A stretch of 64,000 bases of DNA from assembly GCA_041658185.1 (NCBI GenBank), contig JBBAAR010000006.1:103772-167771 (forward strand), in the 5' to 3' direction. Shown piece by piece: positions 60,154-64,000 of the stretch (within the stretch, counting starts at the first letter, position 1; each line of letters starts with the position of its first letter). Under the pieces are notes generated by a model. It did no database searches. It was given only the letters and a program-made list of their open reading frames with translations, and had not been told where the DNA came from. This DNA comes from UBA8919 sp041658185 (lineage in GTDB: Bacteria > Elusimicrobiota > UBA8919). The position numbers were made by a program, and so were the translations under genes.

Positions 60154-61038
60154 ATGTTTGAAGGAAGTTATGTGGCATTAGTTACGCCGTTTAAGAACGG
60201 AAAAGTTGATTTTGAAAAATTAAAAGAACTTGTTGAGTTTCACGTTAAAAACGGAACTAACGGACTTGTCCCGTGCGGAACAACCGGCGAATCGGCGACG
60301 CTCAATTACGAGGAACATGAAAAAGTTATTGAGGTTGTCGTTAAACAGGTTGCAGAACGGATAAAAGTTGTTGCCGGAACCGGTTCTAACAGCACCGCCG
60401 AAACGATTGAGATGACGGCCTTCGCAAAAAAGGTCGGCGCCGACGGAGTGCTCATAGTTGCGCCTTATTATAATAAACCGACCCAGAAAGGACTTTATCT
60501 TCACTTCAAAAAAGTGGCGGACGAAATTGATATTCACATTATGATTTATAACATACAATCAAGAACCGCAGTCAACATAGAGCCGGAAACAATTGCGAAA
60601 CTTCACGCTGAGTGCAAAAATATCGTTGCAATAAAAGAGGCAAGCGGGTCGTTGGAGCAGATGGCGAAAATAAAAATGCTTTGTCCGAAAATGGATATGC
60701 TTTCCGGCGACGATGCCCTTACACTTCCTTTGATGTCTATCGGCGGCGTTGGCGTGGTTTCAGTCGTTGCTAACATTGTCCCGCGGGATGTTTCCGAGAT
60801 GGTGTGGGCTTACTTGAAGGGTGATGCGGAAAAAGCAAAAAGAATACATTACAAACTTTTCAATTTGATAAAAGCGATGTTCATTGAGACAAATCCGATA
60901 CCCGTTAAAACTGCGATGGGTTTAATGGGTTTGTGTTCCGACGAACTTCGTTTGCCGATGTGCGCGATGGATGAAAAAAACAAAGAAAAACTTATCAAAG
61001 AAATGAAAAATTACGGTATGGAGGTAAAAGGACAATGA
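60154..61038 (+). CDS. dapA: 4-hydroxy-tetrahydrodipicolinate synthase
   Basis: 294 aa class I aldolase joining pyruvate and aspartate semialdehyde. Motifs: CGTTGESATL, the pair-loop Tyr in MIYNIQSRTAVN, and the Schiff-base Lys in AIKEASGS. The start at 60154 follows AGGAGGT; an upstream ATG at 60136 is less likely. A transporter and dapB follow. Confidence 0.95.
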   Translation: MFEGSYVALVTPFKNGKVDFEKLKELVEFHVKNGTNGLVPCGTTGESATLNYEEHEKVIEVVVKQVAERIKVVAGTGSNSTAETIEMTAFAKKVGADGVLIVAPYYNKPTQKGLYLHFKKVADEIDIHIMIYNIQSRTAVNIEPETIAKLHAECKNIVAIKEASGSLEQMAKIKMLCPKMDMLSGDDALTLPLMSIGGVGVVSVVANIVPRDVSEMVWAYLKGDAEKAKRIHYKLFNLIKAMFIETNPIPVKTAMGLMGLCSDELRLPMCAMDEKNKEKLIKEMKNYGMEVKGQ

Positions 61039-62372
61039 CCAACATTCAGGTTGTATCGGTAATAGTTTTTTTGGCGATGTTTATCGCGATAATGGCGGAG
61101 AAATGGCACAGGTATATTTCCGCCGTGGCTGGTGCAATTCTAACGATGATTTTTGTTTTAAGAACTCCTGATGCAATATCTTGGGTTCTTAACCTGAAAG
61201 AGATTTTCCACTCGTCTTTCTGGATAATAAGAGGCGTCAAAGAAGATGCCTCGCACGGAATCAACTGGCAGACAATAATTTTTATCGGCGGTATGATGAC
61301 GATGATTGAAGGTCTTACCCGCGTCGGGTTTTTCAGGTGGCTGTGTCTTTATGTTGCCAAACTGATGAAATACAAGGTTATTCCTATATTTATTGCGTTT
61401 ATGCTGCTGTCCGCCTTTCTTTCTATGTTTATTGACAGTATCACCGTCCTACTTTTTCTTGCGTCGGTTACGATAGAACTTGCTAAACTTTTAAAATTTG
61501 ACCCGGTGCCGGTTATTATAGCGGAAATTTTTGCCGCGAACGTAGGCGGCAGCGCTACTATGTGCGGCGACCCGCCCAACATCATCATCGGAACGGCGTT
61601 CGGTTTTACATTTTTTGATTTTCTGAAGAACACAGGTCTGGTTGCCTGGATAGGAATGCTGTTTGTACTGGGGTTTTTCTATGCCGTATTCAAAAAACAG
61701 TTAACGCCTAAAACGGAAATCCACATAGATAAATATCCCGACCCGAAAAGAGCGATTGCACACAAGCAATTATTTGTAATTTATTCAGTGATGTTTGTTT
61801 TTGTGATTATTCTGCTGGTCACTCACGGCTGGACCGGTCTTTCGGTGGCATTCGTAGGCGTTATCGCGGCGTTTCTTACTTTGCTTTTCGCGTATAAATC
61901 GCATCAGAAAATTATCAGACGAATTGATTGGAAAACGCTTTTATTTTTTGTCGGGCTATTTATCTGTGTCGGCGGACTTGAATATACCGGTGTGCTGAAA
62001 ATACTTGCCGCATGGATAGGCGAAATTTCCAAAGGGAACGCATTCGTTATGGTTTCAATAATTTTATGGACATCGGCGTTTGCATCCGCGATAATTGACA
62101 ACATCCCGTTTGCGGCGACGATGGTGCCTGTGGTCTTTAATCTATCAAAAACAGGCATTTCATTAGAAACATTAAGTTGGTCGTTGGCACTGGGAACCGA
62201 TATCGGTGGCAATGGCACACCGATTGGTGCCTCTGCGAACGTCGTAGGAATTGCCATCGCCGAGAAAAAGGGCTACAAAATTGGTTGGTCAAGATATTGC
62301 AAGTATGCATTTCCCGCGATGATAATTGTAGTTGCAATATGTAACTTATATCTGTATTTGAGATATTTTTAG
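61035..62372 (+). CDS. SLC13/ArsB-NhaD-type (P-protein) membrane transporter
   Basis: 445 aa, about eleven to twelve helices. The two inverted halves each carry a hairpin signature: GGSATMCGDPPNIIIGTAF and GGNGTPIGASANVVGIA. This is the ArsB/NhaD/CitM superfamily of sodium- or proton-coupled anion transporters. It is enclosed between dapA and dapB with a four-base overlap to dapA, so a link with dicarboxylate or lysine metabolism is possible but unproven. Confidence 0.88.
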   Translation: MTNIQVVSVIVFLAMFIAIMAEKWHRYISAVAGAILTMIFVLRTPDAISWVLNLKEIFHSSFWIIRGVKEDASHGINWQTIIFIGGMMTMIEGLTRVGFFRWLCLYVAKLMKYKVIPIFIAFMLLSAFLSMFIDSITVLLFLASVTIELAKLLKFDPVPVIIAEIFAANVGGSATMCGDPPNIIIGTAFGFTFFDFLKNTGLVAWIGMLFVLGFFYAVFKKQLTPKTEIHIDKYPDPKRAIAHKQLFVIYSVMFVFVIILLVTHGWTGLSVAFVGVIAAFLTLLFAYKSHQKIIRRIDWKTLLFFVGLFICVGGLEYTGVLKILAAWIGEISKGNAFVMVSIILWTSAFASAIIDNIPFAATMVPVVFNLSKTGISLETLSWSLALGTDIGGNGTPIGASANVVGIAIAEKKGYKIGWSRYCKYAFPAMIIVVAICNLYLYLRYF

Positions 62373-62381
62373 AGGAGAATT

Positions 62382-63140
62382 ATGTTAAAAATTATCGTCT
62401 GCGGTGCAGCAGGAAAAATGGGAAAAATGGTAGTTTCAAGAATTCTTGCGGACAAGGAACTTGTTTTGTCCGGTGCGATTGAATGGCGAGAACATCATGC
62501 TATCGGTCAGCTGCTTGATACAATAAATATTACGGATAATTTTTCAGAAGCGTTAAAATCATCTGACGTGGCTATTGATTTTACAAATACGGATGCGACA
62601 TTATATCATTTGGACATTGCAAAAAAACAAAAAAAACCAATAATTATAGGCACGACCGGCATCACGGCGGAAGGAATTGAAAGAATAAAAAATGCTTCAA
62701 AGGAAATCCCGATTATACTTGCTGCGAATATGTCCGTCGGAGTTAATCTTTTATTCAAACTTGTTGAAGAAGTTGCGGTGGCTTTGCCGAGTTATGATGT
62801 TGAAATAATTGAGGCGCATCACAACCAAAAAAAAGATGCTCCGTCCGGCACGGCGTTGAAGATTGCCGAAATAATTTCGTCAAAACTTAATTTGGAACAT
62901 ATTTACGGCAGACACGGTAATGTCGGAGCAAGAAAAAAAGAGATAGGGATTCACGCTGTCCGTGCGGGCGATATTGTTGGGGAACACACGGTAATTTTTG
63001 CAGGAGAGGGCGAACAGATTGAACTTATTCATCGTGCGCACACGCGTGATACATTTGCCGCAGGTGCAGTAAAAGCAGCAAAATGGATTTTCGGCAAAAA
63101 ACCCGGGCTTTACACGATGGGTGATGTTTTGGGTTTATAG
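62382..63140 (+). CDS. dapB: 4-hydroxy-tetrahydrodipicolinate reductase
   Basis: 252 aa. N-terminal nucleotide site CGAAGKMGKMVV, the pyridine-nucleotide loop GTTGITAEG, and the substrate/catalytic block EIIEAHHNQKKDAPSGTA, all diagnostic. AGAGGAGA precedes the ATG. Converts the DapA product to tetrahydrodipicolinate. Confidence 0.95.
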   Translation: MLKIIVCGAAGKMGKMVVSRILADKELVLSGAIEWREHHAIGQLLDTINITDNFSEALKSSDVAIDFTNTDATLYHLDIAKKQKKPIIIGTTGITAEGIERIKNASKEIPIILAANMSVGVNLLFKLVEEVAVALPSYDVEIIEAHHNQKKDAPSGTALKIAEIISSKLNLEHIYGRHGNVGARKKEIGIHAVRAGDIVGEHTVIFAGEGEQIELIHRAHTRDTFAAGAVKAAKWIFGKKPGLYTMGDVLGL

Positions 63141-63152
63141 AGGTTCTTATAG

Positions 63153-63665
63153 ATGGAAAAAGCAATAAAAGTTATAAATGAATTGCAGGAAAAAGGGATA
63201 ATTAATGATTATGCAATTGGAGGCGGAATTGCTGTTATCTTTTATGCAGAGCCTATTCTTACATATGATTTGGATATATTTTTTACGCCCGTAGAAGAAA
63301 AGAAATTAGTTACACTTTCACCGATATATAATTACTGTCGGGAAAAGGGTTATAGTATGGATAAAGAACATATTATTATTGAAGGGATTCCCGTCCAGTT
63401 TATCCCTGTATATAATGAACTTGTACAAGAAGCCGTTAAAAATGCTGTTGAAAAAAAATATAAGAAAACGAAGACAAAGACACTTAAGCCGGAATATTTG
63501 ATAGCAATAATGTTACAGACCTTCAGGCCAAAAGATAAAGAAAGAATGATGAAACTTATAGAAGAAACGAAGATAAATAATAAGTACTTAAAAAAAATTC
63601 TACAAAAACATAAATTAGACGGGAAATATAAACAATTTGTAAAATTGTATTATGGAAAAAAATAA
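63153..63665 (+). CDS. Nucleotidyltransferase-like protein of a possible toxin-antitoxin pair
   Basis: 170 aa, AbiEii/MNT-type fold: YAIGGGIAVIFYAEPILTYD, then LDIFF, giving the metal motif DLDIF. The following VKNAVEKKYKKTKTKTLKP and helical end are typical of this group. It is AT-rich, and its end overlaps a 61-aa helical gene, the usual layout of nucleotidyltransferase toxin-antitoxin pairs, here in the order nucleotidyltransferase first. Confidence 0.72.
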   Translation: MEKAIKVINELQEKGIINDYAIGGGIAVIFYAEPILTYDLDIFFTPVEEKKLVTLSPIYNYCREKGYSMDKEHIIIEGIPVQFIPVYNELVQEAVKNAVEKKYKKTKTKTLKPEYLIAIMLQTFRPKDKERMMKLIEETKINNKYLKKILQKHKLDGKYKQFVKLYYGKK

Positions 63666-63837
63666 AGTTAACAATAAAATTAAGAAATTATTTAATGCAA
63701 AAGCGCGCTTCCATAAAGAACTTGCTAAAATTCCAATTGAAGAAAAAATTGAAATGCTTGTAAAACTACAAGAAATAGCAGATGATATAAGAGCAGCAAC
63801 GGGACGGATAAAAACAAATTTAAGGTTTAAGATATGA
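63652..63837 (+). CDS. 61-aa helical partner of the nucleotidyltransferase
   Basis: Begins MEKNKVNNKIKKLFNAKARF, continues with helical KIPIEEKIEMLVKLQEIADD and ends IRAATGRIKTNLRFKI. Strongly basic and charged with no fold I recognise. The 14-base overlap and small size suggest it works with the preceding nucleotidyltransferase, possibly as the second member of a toxin-antitoxin pair; which would be the toxin is unknown. Confidence 0.6.
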   Translation: MEKNKVNNKIKKLFNAKARFHKELAKIPIEEKIEMLVKLQEIADDIRAATGRIKTNLRFKI

Positions 63838-64000
63838 TACTAAGAAAAACAGGGCGTGTTCTGTTAAAATTGCAAGATTATTGACTTACTATATATAGTC
63901 AAGAGGAAAATTTAAAGAAAATATTTTTTTTAAATGAGTCAGAAATCGAAAAACCATCTAAAAATTAATATATACACGATAAAAACACAAGTTCTTTGAC

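Noticed and set aside
63934..63999. 22-codon ORF and TTGACT..AGTCAA dyad at the window end
   Set aside because: The ORF stops at the window edge and has no family features; the sequence ends too soon to judge whether a gene or array follows.

Overview
The window is a gene-dense, moderately AT-rich bacterial chromosome segment. Almost every gene is on the + strand; the only exception is a three-gene unit at 4127-5778. Start and stop codons commonly overlap (ATGA, TAATG). TolC-type, beta-barrel and FecR-type exported proteins, a PorV-like remnant, MltG and lysine/diaminopimelate genes point to a diderm (Gram-negative) bacterium. The mix resembles candidate-phylum genomes such as Elusimicrobia- or Omnitrophica-like lineages, but I cannot place it from the sequence alone.

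Layout. 1-3451: amidase end, murI and a complete queDCEF set (7-deazaguanine/preQ1). 3498-5778 (minus): HAD lipoprotein, an unlisted 33-aa MetS-like subunit and an NSS transporter, divergent from a PilZ gene. 6359-15264: cinA, CBS protein, thpR, deacetylase, ruvX, mltG, FecR protein, DUF502 protein, GAF-PAS histidine kinase, tldD. 15356-17963: AT-richer island with its own consensus promoter holding a DHH-like protein, a DNA methyltransferase and a membrane coiled-coil protein. 18150-28786: aspS, LysM protein, then a phoH-pgpH-ybeY-CNNM-mgtE-recO-glyQS cluster. 28796-32660: FecR plus two outer-membrane-type proteins and a PorV-like C-terminal remnant. 32819-41663: argGH, TolC-like, patatin, TPR, MFS, lysA, dapF. 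41771-46711: exported unknowns, a discoidin-like protein, an RRM protein with a broken tail, RecQ. 46916-50978: zinc ribbon, NodIJ-like ABC exporter, TPM, nucleotidyltransferase, LemA. 51058-56352: large exported unknown, then a regulated-looking Gly-rich/FN3 surface protein and a small helical protein. 56756-63837: YacP-like NYN, MsrBA, nucleotidase, nitroreductase, HDAC-like, dapA-transporter-dapB, nucleotidyltransferase pair. I saw no tRNA, rRNA, CRISPR array or transposase.

The most striking feature is how small repeats have entered genes. Signal peptides are repeatedly written in short pyrimidine tandem repeats, and two unrelated exported proteins share 43 of 44 bases of signal-peptide DNA, which in turn resembles an intergenic palindromic repeat. 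Palindromic elements also sit in frame inside dapF and thpR, and a short repeat inside glyS. A seven-copy TATC tract lies in a leader ORF upstream of the Gly-rich surface protein; one more copy would join the two reading frames across a terminator, suggesting phase variation. A DHH-like/methyltransferase pair is the best candidate for an undescribed defence-type system.
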